DNA of 64,000 bases from Bacteroidota bacterium (lineage in GTDB: Bacteria; Bacteroidota; Bacteroidia; Chitinophagales; LD1), in the NCBI GenBank assembly GCA_018267365.1, contig JAFDYQ010000022.1, positions 1 through 64,000 on the forward strand, in the 5' to 3' direction. A program made the position numbers and the translations under genes. This document shows, piece by piece, positions 1 through 9,289 of the stretch. Under the pieces are notes generated by a model that did no database searches, was not told the origin of the DNA, and saw nothing but the letters and a program-made list of their open reading frames with translations. Within the stretch, counting starts at the first letter, position 1. Every line of letters begins with the position of its first letter.

Positions 1-130
1 CTCTGAAGCACTATGAACACTATTGGCACAAAATCAACACAATAAATAGATATAAAATCATAAATAATATTCCCTCTTCAGTCGAAAAACTTGCCGGCTC
101 AAACCGTCACTTAGCTCTAATAACACATAT

Positions 131-157
131 AAAAAAGGCCCGCTTTGCAGCGAGCCT
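131..157 (-). terminator. Rho-independent terminator after thrS
   Basis: Read on the minus strand, GGCTCGCT and AGCGGGCC pair around a GCAA loop and are followed by six T. It lies about 45 bases beyond the thrS stop codon. Confidence 0.75.
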
Positions 158-159
158 TT

Positions 160-190
160 GTATTCTTAGCGTCTTCGCGCCTTTGCGTGA
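160..190. repeat. Degenerate intergenic repeat (cttcgcgcctttgcgtgaa type)
   Basis: This short stretch has a tandem-like word structure (gcgtcttcgcg then cctttgcgtg). A related stretch lies at about 55262-55299 after the tryptophan dioxygenase gene. Both sit just outside gene ends. The remaining sequence from 1 to 130 shows no gene. Confidence 0.4.
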
Positions 191-199
191 AAACTGTAT

Positions 200-2128
200 T
201 TATTGGTAGTTATCCACCTCCGCCTTGGCCTGCGCCAGGAAGTCGGTCAGCGCCATCGTACCCAGGTCGCCCTTGCCTTGGCGGCGTACGGCTACGGCAC
301 GGTCGGCCGCTTCCTTCTCGCCCACCACCAGCATGTACGGTGTCCGCTTGATCTCCGTATCGCGGATCTTCTTGCCTATCTTCTCGGCCCTGTCATCCAG
401 CGTCACCTCAAAGCCAGCCTTGCGGAGCGTCTGCTTTACCTCCTGGGCATAGTCCATATACTTGTCGCTGATAGGCAGGATAGCTATCTGCTCCGGTGCC
501 AGCCACAGCGGGAACTTGCCCCCGTAGTGCTCCAGCAGGAAGCCGATGAAGCGCTCATGCGTACCCAGCGGCGCACGGTGTATGATGATCGGGCGCTCCT
601 TCTCATTATGCTCATTCATAAAGGTCAGGTCAAAGCGCTCTGCCTGCGCAAAGTCCACCTGATTGGTCGCGATGGTAAACTCCTTGCCTATAGCGCTCCA
701 TAGCTGTATATCGATCTTAGGTCCGTAGAAAGCCGCCTCATCAGCCACCTCTACAAACGGCACACCTGACTTCACCAGTACCTCACGCACCATCGCCTCG
801 GTCTCCTGCCACAGTGGCGCATTGTCTATATACTTCTGCCCCAGCTTAGATGGCTCATGCTTGGAGAAGCGCATCTGGTACTTGTCTATGCCAAAGATCT
901 TAAAGTACTTCACATACAGCTCATTCACCTTCATAAACTCATCGGCAAACTGCGCCTTGGTGCAGTAGATGTGCGCATCGTTCATCTGCATAGAGCGCAC
1001 ACGCATCAGGCCAAACAGCTCACCACTCTGCTCATAGCGGTAGCAGGTACCGTACTCCGCGAGGCGCATAGGCAGGTCGCGGTAGCTCTTAGGCAGCGCA
1101 CCAAATATCTTGTGGTGGTGCGGGCAGTTCATAGCCTTCAGGTAGTACTTCTGTCCGTCCAGCTCCATAGGCGGGAACATGCTATCCGCATAGTACGGCA
1201 GGTGGCCAGAGCGCAGGTACATCGCCTCCTTGGCCAGGTGTGGGCTCTTAACACGCACATAGCCTTGCTCATGCTCAGACTCCTTGGCCAGTTTCTCCAG
1301 CTTCTCTATGATGGCAGCGCCCTTCGGCAGCCACAGCGGCAGGCCCGGACCCACCTCTTCATCAAAGGTGAATATCTCCAGCTCACGGCCCAGTGTGCGG
1401 TGGTCATTCTTGCGCGCCTCCTCCAGCATAGCCAGGTGTGCGTCGAGCTGCGCCTGCTTAGGGAAGGTGATGCCGTATACGCGCGTCAGCTGCTTGTTCT
1501 TCTCATCGCCCTTCCAGTAGGCACCCGCTACACTCAGCAGCTTGGCAGCCTTGATATAGTCCGTGCTGGGGATGTGTGGCCCACGGCAAAGGTCTGTGAA
1601 GTTGCCCTGCTGGTAGAAGGTGATCTCACCATCATTCAGGTTCTGCAGCAGGTCGAGCTTATACTCATCACCCTTCTCGGTAAAGTAAGCTACGGCCTCT
1701 GCCTTAGGCATAGCCGTGCGTATGTACTTATTGCCCTGCTTGGCCAGCTCCAGCATACGCTTTTCCAGCCGGCCCAGGTCTTCTTCGGTCAGCTTCCTGT
1801 CGCCCAGGTCTATATCGTAGTAGAACTTATCCTCCACTGCCGGCCCTACCCAGAACTTAACGCCCGGATACGCCTCCTCTATAGCCTCTGCCATCAGGTG
1901 GGCAGACGAGTGCCAGAAGGTCTTCTTGCCACCTTCATCTTCAAACTTCAAAAGCTTCAGCGTCGAGTCATGCGTGATAGGACGCGTGAGGTCCCATACC
2001 TCGCCATTCACCTCTGCTGCGAGCACAGCCTTGGCCAGCCCCTGCGAAATACTCGCCGCGACATCATACGCGGTCACTCCTTCATTGTACTCCCTGACGG
2101 TCCCGTCGGGTAGTGTGATCTTGATCAT
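200..2128 (-). CDS. thrS: Threonyl-tRNA synthetase
   Basis: Cytoplasmic class II synthetase that charges tRNA-Thr and edits Ser-tRNA-Thr. About 642 aa, the normal family length. The order is an N-terminal TGS domain (starting MIKITLPDG), the editing domain with the HSSAHLMAEA motif, the class II catalytic core with zinc-site residues (NCPHHHK near residue 334), and a C-terminal anticodon-binding domain. The open frame runs 22 codons further upstream, but TGS domains begin at MIKITLPDG, so the ATG at 2128 is chosen. In many bacteria thrS lies directly before infC. Here infC is 1.3 kb away on the opposite strand, with an unrelated secreted-protein gene between them. A hairpin terminator follows. 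Identification is firm. Confidence 0.97.
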   Translation of the reverse strand: MIKITLPDGTVREYNEGVTAYDVAASISQGLAKAVLAAEVNGEVWDLTRPITHDSTLKLLKFEDEGGKKTFWHSSAHLMAEAIEEAYPGVKFWVGPAVEDKFYYDIDLGDRKLTEEDLGRLEKRMLELAKQGNKYIRTAMPKAEAVAYFTEKGDEYKLDLLQNLNDGEITFYQQGNFTDLCRGPHIPSTDYIKAAKLLSVAGAYWKGDEKNKQLTRVYGITFPKQAQLDAHLAMLEEARKNDHRTLGRELEIFTFDEEVGPGLPLWLPKGAAIIEKLEKLAKESEHEQGYVRVKSPHLAKEAMYLRSGHLPYYADSMFPPMELDGQKYYLKAMNCPHHHKIFGALPKSYRDLPMRLAEYGTCYRYEQSGELFGLMRVRSMQMNDAHIYCTKAQFADEFMKVNELYVKYFKIFGIDKYQMRFSKHEPSKLGQKYIDNAPLWQETEAMVREVLVKSGVPFVEVADEAAFYGPKIDIQLWSAIGKEFTIATNQVDFAQAERFDLTFMNEHNEKERPIIIHRAPLGTHERFIGFLLEHYGGKFPLWLAPEQIAILPISDKYMDYAQEVKQTLRKAGFEVTLDDRAEKIGKKIRDTEIKRTPYMLVVGEKEAADRAVAVRRQGKGDLGTMALTDFLAQAKAEVDNYQ

Positions 2129-2388
2129 TGTGTTGTTAGTTGATAGTGATAGAGTATCAGGCAATAAGCAGAAGGAGTGAGAGAATAAGTACACGCCTCA
2201 TTCGTCTTAATACTTAATACTAACTACTAAATACTCTCAGGGGCGTGAAAATATACAATTGACGCTCAATCCGCAACCGTGGCCCGGCGGCTAATCAGAC
2301 CACCACAGGCTACAATACACAATCCACCTTTAATATTGAACCCTTTTTCCGCTACCACGTATAGAGAGGGAGAGCTATTTTTGTTAAA

Positions 2389-3315
2389 ATGAAAGGAATC
2401 CTTACCCTCGTGGCCTTTCTGGCCGTATTTGCCGCCTCGGCGCAAGATGATACTGTAGCTACCGTCAGTGCAGTAGTGAGTGATACTACCATTCTCAAAA
2501 CCAAATCTGAAAAGGAGGTAAAGCAGCTGCGCAGCAATGCCAAAGCCAAAGCATCCCAGCCTGTACGCGAGCGCGACACCACACACTATGCCATACAGAC
2601 CGACAGCATACATCCGCATGCCATCATCTATACCAGCAAAACCATCATGGCCAATGCCGCTTATGTCTATGACAAAAAAAATGATTCTCTGATAGTGGCC
2701 TTTCAGGATCACAAGATATACTCTACCATGTCCTTGCGTCCCGAGCTGAGCCACCTCACTGATGCATCTAAACGGGTGCGCTACTCTCAGCTGAAAGACC
2801 AGAAGATGTTTAAAGCCGAAAAGGTGAACCCCGATACTACAAACTATAAATACAGTTACGTCAAACTGGTAGATACGCTCATCTGGCATGGTTACATTGG
2901 CTACAAGCATAAATTTACGATGAAGGATAAATTCACTGGTACTACCTATACTGTGATCCTCTACGAGTCTCCGCTGATCAAGATAGACCCGGAGTTTAGC
3001 AAGTATTACTTCAGCGAACTGTTCTTTATGAAAGTGCCTATCAAGCTGACCGGCGGGGTGATAAAGGCGCTGGCTGAGCAGCGCATAGACAATAAACCGG
3101 TGGTCCGTGAGGAACTGGAGTTGAGGCGCTTTGACGATGAGGCCGGGTGGCAGGGAGGAGTAGACTTTAGCACGCCGATGGATAAGAACTATACCTATAT
3201 GCTGCCAGATGGCACCAAAAAGGAAAAACAATACGCCAAAGAGTTGATAGAGCGCCTCTCAGGCAAAAAGGACTATCCTACAATACCCTACCGCCAGGAG
3301 TTTGATCATGAGTAG
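2389..3315 (+). CDS. Secreted protein of unknown function
   Basis: Predicted 308-aa protein with a signal peptide (MKGILTLVAFLAVFAASAQ; cleavage likely after SAQ), so probably periplasmic or outer-membrane associated. The mature part starts with a Lys/Gln/Ala-rich segment, followed by mixed beta-rich sequence without a motif I recognise. There is no lipobox and no T9SS sorting domain. It is divergent from thrS and lies 110 bp upstream of infC, which has its own promoter. Similar small secreted proteins are common in Bacteroidota. The frame is clearly coding, but no function can be assigned. Confidence 0.8.
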   Translation: MKGILTLVAFLAVFAASAQDDTVATVSAVVSDTTILKTKSEKEVKQLRSNAKAKASQPVRERDTTHYAIQTDSIHPHAIIYTSKTIMANAAYVYDKKNDSLIVAFQDHKIYSTMSLRPELSHLTDASKRVRYSQLKDQKMFKAEKVNPDTTNYKYSYVKLVDTLIWHGYIGYKHKFTMKDKFTGTTYTVILYESPLIKIDPEFSKYYFSELFFMKVPIKLTGGVIKALAEQRIDNKPVVREELELRRFDDEAGWQGGVDFSTPMDKNYTYMLPDGTKKEKQYAKELIERLSGKKDYPTIPYRQEFDHE

Positions 3316-3361
3316 ACCCGGCAGGCGTTAGCATTATTTACCACTATGAGGATAATCAGGG

Positions 3362-3393
3362 TTGCTTATATAGAGGAATATTGATTATTTTTG
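3362..3393 (+). promoter_or_regulatory. Bacteroidota-type promoter of infC
   Basis: TATTTTTG at 3386-3393 matches the -7 consensus TAnnTTTG. A TTG at 3362-3364 lies 21 bases upstream, close to the -33 spacing. It is 35 bases before the infC start. Confidence 0.55.
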
Positions 3394-3427
3394 CAGGATT
3401 CATTTTCAAAACCAAAAGAAATAGCAT

Positions 3428-3991
3428 TTGGCACTAAATCAACGCCCCCCGTTTCCAAGGGGCAGAGCACCGAGAAAAGAACTCGAACACAGGATCAACG
3501 ACCTGATACGTGTACCCGAGGTTCGCGTGGTAGGTGAAAATATAGAACCCGGAGTATATGGTACCCGCGAGGCGCTGGACCGGGCCCGGGAGATGGGTCT
3601 CGACCTCGTAGAGATCTCTCCTAATGCGGTGCCTCCTGTCTGCCGTATAGTAGACTACAATAAGTTTCTCTACGAGAAGAAGAAGAAAGAAAAAGAGATC
3701 AAGGCAAACTCAAAGAAGCAGGAAGTAAAAGAAATACGCTTCACTGCCAATACTGACGACCACGATATCGACTTTAAGGCCAAGCATGCCGAAAAGTTTT
3801 TGCAGGAAGGCAATAAGGTAAAAACTACACTTATGTTTCGCGGGCGTATGATTGTATTCAAAGAGCGTGGCGAGCTGCTGCTCCTACAGTTTGCCAAGAA
3901 GCTGGAAGACATCGCCTCCGTAGAACAGCTGCCCACCCTGGAGGGCAAGCGTATGATGATGACGCTCGCACCCAAGGCCAAGAAAAAATAA
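3428..3991 (+). CDS. infC: Translation initiation factor IF-3
   Basis: IF-3 binds the 30S subunit, prevents premature 50S joining and checks the start codon and initiator tRNA. The 187-aa protein has the N-terminal domain (about residues 18-90, with [14 protein letters not shown] and the [13 protein letters not shown] segment), a lysine-rich linker and the C-terminal domain (about 95-180, including [12 protein letters not shown]). No ATG is available upstream of the N-domain: an in-frame TAG lies at 3422 and the first ATG is internal. The start is therefore the TTG at 3428. Non-AUG starts on infC are a known basis of IF-3 autoregulation. Usually infC heads an infC-rpmI-rplT operon; here rpmI-rplT is 26 kb away and a tRNA-Lys gene follows. 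Confidence 0.96.
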   Translation: MALNQRPPFPRGRAPRKELEHRINDLIRVPEVRVVGENIEPGVYGTREALDRAREMGLDLVEISPNAVPPVCRIVDYNKFLYEKKKKEKEIKANSKKQEVKEIRFTANTDDHDIDFKAKHAEKFLQEGNKVKTTLMFRGRMIVFKERGELLLLQFAKKLEDIASVEQLPTLEGKRMMMTLAPKAKKK

Positions 3992-3993
3992 TT

Positions 3994-4023
3994 TTGAATT
4001 TCGGACAGTCCGTATTATATTTG
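3994..4023 (+). promoter_or_regulatory. Bacteroidota-type promoter of tRNA-Lys
   Basis: TTG at 3994-3996 and TATATTTG at 4016-4023 are separated by exactly 19 bases, a perfect match to TTG-N19-TAnnTTTG. The tRNA starts 15 bases later. Confidence 0.7.
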
Positions 4024-4038
4024 CCGTCCCATTCAGAT

Positions 4039-4111
4039 GTTTCTGTAGCTCAGCTGGTAGAGCAAGTGACTCTTAATCACTGGGTCCCGAGTTCGATCCT
4101 CGGCGGGAACA
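4039..4111 (+). tRNA. tRNA-Lys (CTT)
   Basis: 73-nt cloverleaf. The acceptor GTTTCTG pairs with CGGGAAC (G-T pairs allowed). The D-arm is canonical (TAGCTCAG...TAGAGC), the anticodon loop CTCTTAA gives CTT, and the T-loop is TTCGATC. CCA is not encoded. It is a free-standing, canonical tRNA, unlike the array at 15-17 kb. Confidence 0.95.
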
Positions 4112-4122
4112 CACACTAAATC

Positions 4123-4158
4123 AAGCGGTTAGCCTCACGGTCTGACCGCTTTTTTTTA
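4123..4158 (+). terminator. Terminator after tRNA-Lys
   Basis: AAGCGGTTAG pairs with CTGACCGCTT (one G-T pair) and is followed by an unbroken T run. It starts 12 bases beyond the tRNA. Confidence 0.85.
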
Positions 4159-4255
4159 TTTTCTATCTGTTAATTCCTTATATTTATTTCTACACTAATG
4201 TGTTGGGTATATATTTCCACGTACAGGCATGGTTATTGCCCTAAGCTATATCTAA

Positions 4256-7200
4256 ATGAATTGGGGAAAAGTAGTCCGTATCACACTCAAAGTACTGGGG
4301 GGCGTAGTAGGCGCGCTGCTCATACTTGTGCTTGTGTTCATACTGCTCATCCGCTTGCCCTCTGTACAAAACTTTATCACTCATAAAGCTACAGCATATA
4401 TTTCATCAAAGACGCATACCAGGATCTCGCTACGGCGTCTATATATCGGCTTTCCCAAAAGCGTAGTCATAGAGCAGCTCTATGCAGAAGATGCGAAGCA
4501 TGATACACTGCTTTACCTCGGCGAGCTGGAGGTCGGTGTGAATATGCTCGGACTACTCCACCACAAGCTGGAAATAGGAAGCATACGGCTCTCTGATGTG
4601 ACCGCAAACATAGGTCGCAGCCGTGTAGATAGCGCTTACAATTTTGGCTTTTTCATCAGGGCCTTTGCCGGAGATAGCAAGAAGGCGCCCGAGGTAAAGC
4701 CTGCATCGGATACCACGCATAGCACTCCGTGGAAAGTACAGGTAAATAATGTGGACCTCGTCCATATCCGCGCCAGATTTGCGGATAGTGTCAGTGGTAC
4801 TATAATACGGGGTGAGGTGGGTACACTCAGGCTCCGCCTCAAGGGGATGGACCTGAAGCCTCTTAGCTTTGCCGGGCATGAGCTCTACCTGGCCGATACG
4901 CGTGTAGACATCGTCCAGACACGAGACAATGATGCAGTCAAAGACTCCACCACTGCTCTACTGCCTCAGCTCGGTCTGGACAAACTGGACCTGAAGAACA
5001 TCCACTTCAGCTATCGCAATCAGCCCGGAGGGCAATCATATTCCTTTGATGTAGGTGCACTCTACATACAGCCGGAGCAGATAGACCTGAATCAGCACAT
5101 TATCAAAGTCAAAACCCTGCATCTGGTCCAAAGTGATGGCTCTATAGCTATGCGCCGGACAGATACCACTGCCAGTAGGCATGCAGCTCCTCTACCCCAT
5201 GATACCGCAGCGGGCCGCGGCTGGTATGTGAACGCGGATACCATTCATCTGGAGCATATTGACTTCGCCTTTGATGAGACCGATGCGCCGCGCGTGACAG
5301 CCGGCATGGACTATCGCCATCTGAAACTGACAGATGTGAATACGCATATTGAGCATGGTTATTATAGTCCTGATACTATCCTGGCCGATATACATCATCT
5401 CTCTGCCAGGGAGCGATGCGGTATCGTGCTGAAAAATCTGACTGCAGATGGCCAGTATACCAGTACAGGTGGCATACTACATGGGCTGACGCTGACTACG
5501 GCTATATCTCATATCGAGCCGAGTGATATCGCGGTGCACTATGGGTCACTCCGGTCACTCTCTACAGATATAGGTGATCTGACTATCCATGCCGACCTGC
5601 ACCCCGCCAGCGTGGACGTACAGGATATCCTCTGGTTTGCACCGCAGCTCAGGGCCACTTTTGATAAAATGCACCTGACGCACGCTACAGTGAGCGGCAA
5701 GATAACCGGCCAGCTCAAAGACCTCACAGCACAGCACCTGAGCGCCACAGTAGGCCGGCATACGGCGGCAAATATAGACGCGCACATCGTAGGGCTACCC
5801 AAAGCTGTGACAGCCTACTATGATGTAGATCTCCATGATGTGCATAGTACAGAAGGTGAGATCAGTGCCATCCTGAATGGAGTACTGCCGCCATCTATAC
5901 AACTGCCGCAGACTGTCGCTATCACCGGTCATGTGAAAGGTTCGCTGAAAGATGCGGCCGCCGACCTCGATCTCAATACCAGCAATGGGACCGCCACCAT
6001 CAATGCGACCATGCGAATGGCAGCCGGAGATACGCAGTACGCTGTAAAGCTGACTGCCAATGCGCTCGACCTGGGCTACATACTCAGAAAGCCTGACCTG
6101 CTCGGACCTGTCACTATGACTGCATCAGGCAAAGGACAAAACCTGACACCGGCTACCATCATTGCCGATCTGGATGCCAGGATCGCTGCTGTTTATTTTA
6201 AAAAATACACCTACAAGAATATCGACCTGAGCGCCTGCGCCAGCGAGGGTGCCTATGATGCGACCATTCTGATCCATGATACAAATGTGCAGATGGGCCT
6301 GGAGGCATCGCTACTGTGGCAAGGTGAGGACAAGCATCTGATAGCGGATGGAAATATCAGTGGGATAGACCTGCTGAAAACACACCTCATGGCCGCTGAC
6401 CTGAGGGCCGGTGCAAGGCTCAATATAGATATGCGTGATAGCAGCGATGTCATAAACGGAGATGCAGTGATCAGCAATATCACAGTGCTCAAGGGAGAAG
6501 ACACTTACCGCATAGACTCGATAGCGCTGTCTGCCAGGACAGATACAGGCCGGCTGCGGCTGGCGCTCAGCAGTGATATTGCCGATCTGACGTATGACGG
6601 CACACCCAAAGTACAATTGATCCCGTCGGCGCTCATTTCCTTTGTCAATACTTATTTTGCATTTACACCGGATAGGGTGGATACTAGCGGCGCAGATACC
6701 ACCCGCATTGATTTTGATCTCACAGCTAGTGTCAATCCGCATCCTATCCTGACCGAAGTACTGATGCCACAGGTCAAGGCTTTTAACGGTGCTTCTCTTT
6801 CTGCTACATTTGATAAGGCGAGGCGCAAGCTCGATCTTGACCTCAATGCCTCTGCTATGGCATACGGAGGTATCAAAATAGATAATGCAGGCGCTGCTAT
6901 CCATGCTGTGAATGACTCTCTGAAGTATGATATCTCAGTAGCCAGGCTGGCTACCGGCCCCATACGGCTGATCAGCACGGAGCTATCAGGATCGCTACGC
7001 GAAAACCGACTGGCCTACCTTCTCGACGTCAAAGACTCTGTAGCTGCAGATAAGCTGAAGATGTCGGGCGAGCTGCGGCAGCCTGAGCCAAAAAGCTACA
7101 CCCTGCGTATAGATAGCAATGGCCTGGTGCTGAATGACCGCAAGTGGGCGCTGGCAGATGATAATAAGATCCATTTTGGCAAGGGCGGCCTCTATGTACA

Positions 7201-9289
7201 TGATTTTGACCTCATGCGCAATGCACAGGAGGTGGCCATCTCCTCACAGAGTGATGATGGGGCAGCACCGATCAAAGTCACCTTCCGTGACTTTGACATC
7301 GGTACCATATCGCAGATCATAGAGTCAGATACAGCGCTGCTGCGCGGCCGTATGAATGGTAATGCTGAACTACGTAATGTCAATACTTCACCGGCCTTTG
7401 TATCTGATCTGCGCATAGATAGTATATCGTATCAGCAGCATCCTATAGGCGACCTGACGGTGAAGGCAGATAACCTGACCGCCGACCGCTATCAGGCAGA
7501 TGTGAGGCTCAGCGGCGCTGATAATGATGTACAGATCAGGGGAGCCTATATCAGCACAGCAGCTGGTGGCAGTCAGCTGGACCTTCATACCAGTATCAAT
7601 AAACTTAACCTGTCATCTATCGAGCCATTTACAGCCGGCCAGATCAGGCACAGCAAAGGCTACATGACCGGCAATGCCTCTATCACCGGCAGTATCAAGC
7701 ATCCGCTGATCAATGCTGATATTGCCTTCCGCGATGCAGCTACCAACGTAGCCTACATTAATAACTATATCACCATTAAAGAAGATCACATCAAGGTGGA
7801 TCCTAATGGCATTTACTTTCACTCTTTTGATATACTGGACTCGCTGGGTCAGAAGGCTACTATAGATGGTTCGGTACACACCACCGACTTTAAGAAAATG
7901 AAATTTGATCTGACCATTCGCACAGATCATTTCACCGTACTGAATACTACTATCCGTGATAATCCGCTCTTCTTCGGCCACCTGCTGATCAGCAGCCGCA
8001 TATCGGTGAAAGGCAATGAATCACTGCCTGTAGTGAATGCAGATGTGAAGCTGCTGGATCATACTAATATCGCCGTGATCATCCCCACCTCTAAGATCTC
8101 TACTGATCGTGGCGATGGCATAGTGGTAATGGTCGATCACTCTGATACTACCGGCATACTGGGCAAAAAACGGGACCGTGAAATAGACACGGTGAGTACC
8201 CAGCTCCAGTTCAAAGGTATCAACCTGATAGCGAATGTAGATATAGCAAAGCAGGCTAAGTTTAAAGTGATAGTCAATAAGACTTCGGGCGACTCACTGG
8301 TGGTGAATGGGGAAGGCCGCTTGAGTTTTGCTCTAGACCCTGCCGGCAATCAGAATCTCACTGGCACCTATACACTCTCCGGTGGTAGCTATGATTTCAG
8401 CTTTGAAAAGGTAATACATAAGAAGTTTAATATCCGCGATGGCAGCACCATCACATGGAATGGCCGACCGCAGGATGCCACAGTAGATGTGAGCGCTATC
8501 TATGAGGTGCGGACATCTGCGGCTGACCTCCTGGCATCAGAGCTGGCAGGCGTGTCTGAATCAGAAAAGTCTGCCTATAAAAAGCTACTTCATTTTAAGG
8601 TCTACCTCAATATGAAAGGTGAACTACTGAAGCCTGAGATCAGTTTCAGACTGGATATGGATGATGCGGATAAGGCGGCTTTCTCCGGCATAGTATACTC
8701 TAAGGTGACCTCGGTGAACGGCAACCCCGATGAACTGAATAAGCAGGTCTTTGCACTACTGATCCTGAATAGATTTATCCCCACTAATACAGTGCCTGGT
8801 GATGACTATGGCACAGTGGCTACCGATTTTGCCCGCAATAGCGTAAATGAAGTATTGACAGATCAGCTCAATAGACTCTCCGGCAAATACATCAAGGGCG
8901 TGGATCTGAACTTTGGCCTCCAGTCCAATGATGAATACACGCAGGCTGGTGTGCAGCAGAATACACAGGTAAGTATTGGTGTAAAGAAGAGCTTTTTTAA
9001 GGATCGCCTGGATGTATCTCTGGGCACCTCTATCAATGTACCAAACAGTAACTCCAGTGCCTCACAGTACAATGCCAATAGCATCACCGGAGATATCATG
9101 CTGGACTATAAGCTGACACCCGACGGAAGGTATCACTTCAAGGCTTTTCGCCTTAATCAATACGAGGGAATCATAGACGGCCTGCTGTATAAGACCGGTA
9201 TCGGTGTATCATATAATCGGGACTACGATCACCTGAAAGATATATTTCAACGACACCCCAAACCAAAAACAGAAGCTCCGGTACAATGA
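4256..9289 (+). CDS. tamB: TamB-like translocation and assembly module protein (DUF490/AsmA-like)
   Basis: Very large 1677-aa protein anchored by one N-terminal transmembrane helix (about residues 8-33). A long repetitive beta-strand region follows, as expected for the hydrophobic-groove AsmA/TamB fold that spans the periplasm. The C-terminal 350 residues hold the conserved TamB/DUF490 domain, including the LSGGSYDFSFEK stretch and a terminal region with the LLILNRF segment. The family acts in outer-membrane protein insertion and lipid transfer. Its stop overlaps the start of the next gene by four bases (ATGA), so it is translationally coupled to the TamA-like lipoprotein TamL. The length is large but normal for Bacteroidota. 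The start is the ATG directly before the membrane segment. Confidence 0.9.
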   Translation: MNWGKVVRITLKVLGGVVGALLILVLVFILLIRLPSVQNFITHKATAYISSKTHTRISLRRLYIGFPKSVVIEQLYAEDAKHDTLLYLGELEVGVNMLGLLHHKLEIGSIRLSDVTANIGRSRVDSAYNFGFFIRAFAGDSKKAPEVKPASDTTHSTPWKVQVNNVDLVHIRARFADSVSGTIIRGEVGTLRLRLKGMDLKPLSFAGHELYLADTRVDIVQTRDNDAVKDSTTALLPQLGLDKLDLKNIHFSYRNQPGGQSYSFDVGALYIQPEQIDLNQHIIKVKTLHLVQSDGSIAMRRTDTTASRHAAPLPHDTAAGRGWYVNADTIHLEHIDFAFDETDAPRVTAGMDYRHLKLTDVNTHIEHGYYSPDTILADIHHLSARERCGIVLKNLTADGQYTSTGGILHGLTLTTAISHIEPSDIAVHYGSLRSLSTDIGDLTIHADLHPASVDVQDILWFAPQLRATFDKMHLTHATVSGKITGQLKDLTAQHLSATVGRHTAANIDAHIVGLPKAVTAYYDVDLHDVHSTEGEISAILNGVLPPSIQLPQTVAITGHVKGSLKDAAADLDLNTSNGTATINATMRMAAGDTQYAVKLTANALDLGYILRKPDLLGPVTMTASGKGQNLTPATIIADLDARIAAVYFKKYTYKNIDLSACASEGAYDATILIHDTNVQMGLEASLLWQGEDKHLIADGNISGIDLLKTHLMAADLRAGARLNIDMRDSSDVINGDAVISNITVLKGEDTYRIDSIALSARTDTGRLRLALSSDIADLTYDGTPKVQLIPSALISFVNTYFAFTPDRVDTSGADTTRIDFDLTASVNPHPILTEVLMPQVKAFNGASLSATFDKARRKLDLDLNASAMAYGGIKIDNAGAAIHAVNDSLKYDISVARLATGPIRLISTELSGSLRENRLAYLLDVKDSVAADKLKMSGELRQPEPKSYTLRIDSNGLVLNDRKWALADDNKIHFGKGGLYVHDFDLMRNAQEVAISSQSDDGAAPIKVTFRDFDIGTISQIIESDTALLRGRMNGNAELRNVNTSPAFVSDLRIDSISYQQHPIGDLTVKADNLTADRYQADVRLSGADNDVQIRGAYISTAAGGSQLDLHTSINKLNLSSIEPFTAGQIRHSKGYMTGNASITGSIKHPLINADIAFRDAATNVAYINNYITIKEDHIKVDPNGIYFHSFDILDSLGQKATIDGSVHTTDFKKMKFDLTIRTDHFTVLNTTIRDNPLFFGHLLISSRISVKGNESLPVVNADVKLLDHTNIAVIIPTSKISTDRGDGIVVMVDHSDTTGILGKKRDREIDTVSTQLQFKGINLIANVDIAKQAKFKVIVNKTSGDSLVVNGEGRLSFALDPAGNQNLTGTYTLSGGSYDFSFEKVIHKKFNIRDGSTITWNGRPQDATVDVSAIYEVRTSAADLLASELAGVSESEKSAYKKLLHFKVYLNMKGELLKPEISFRLDMDDADKAAFSGIVYSKVTSVNGNPDELNKQVFALLILNRFIPTNTVPGDDYGTVATDFARNSVNEVLTDQLNRLSGKYIKGVDLNFGLQSNDEYTQAGVQQNTQVSIGVKKSFFKDRLDVSLGTSINVPNSNSSASQYNANSITGDIMLDYKLTPDGRYHFKAFRLNQYEGIIDGLLYKTGIGVSYNRDYDHLKDIFQRHPKPKTEAPVQ

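Noticed and set aside
857..2113. A 418-codon plus-strand frame opposite thrS.
   Set aside because: thrS is unmistakable on the minus strand; the other frame has no recognisable domain.
2129..2388. A T-box or other riboswitch ahead of thrS.
   Set aside because: No T-box sequence (TGGNACCGCG-like) or terminator/antiterminator pair was seen on the minus strand.
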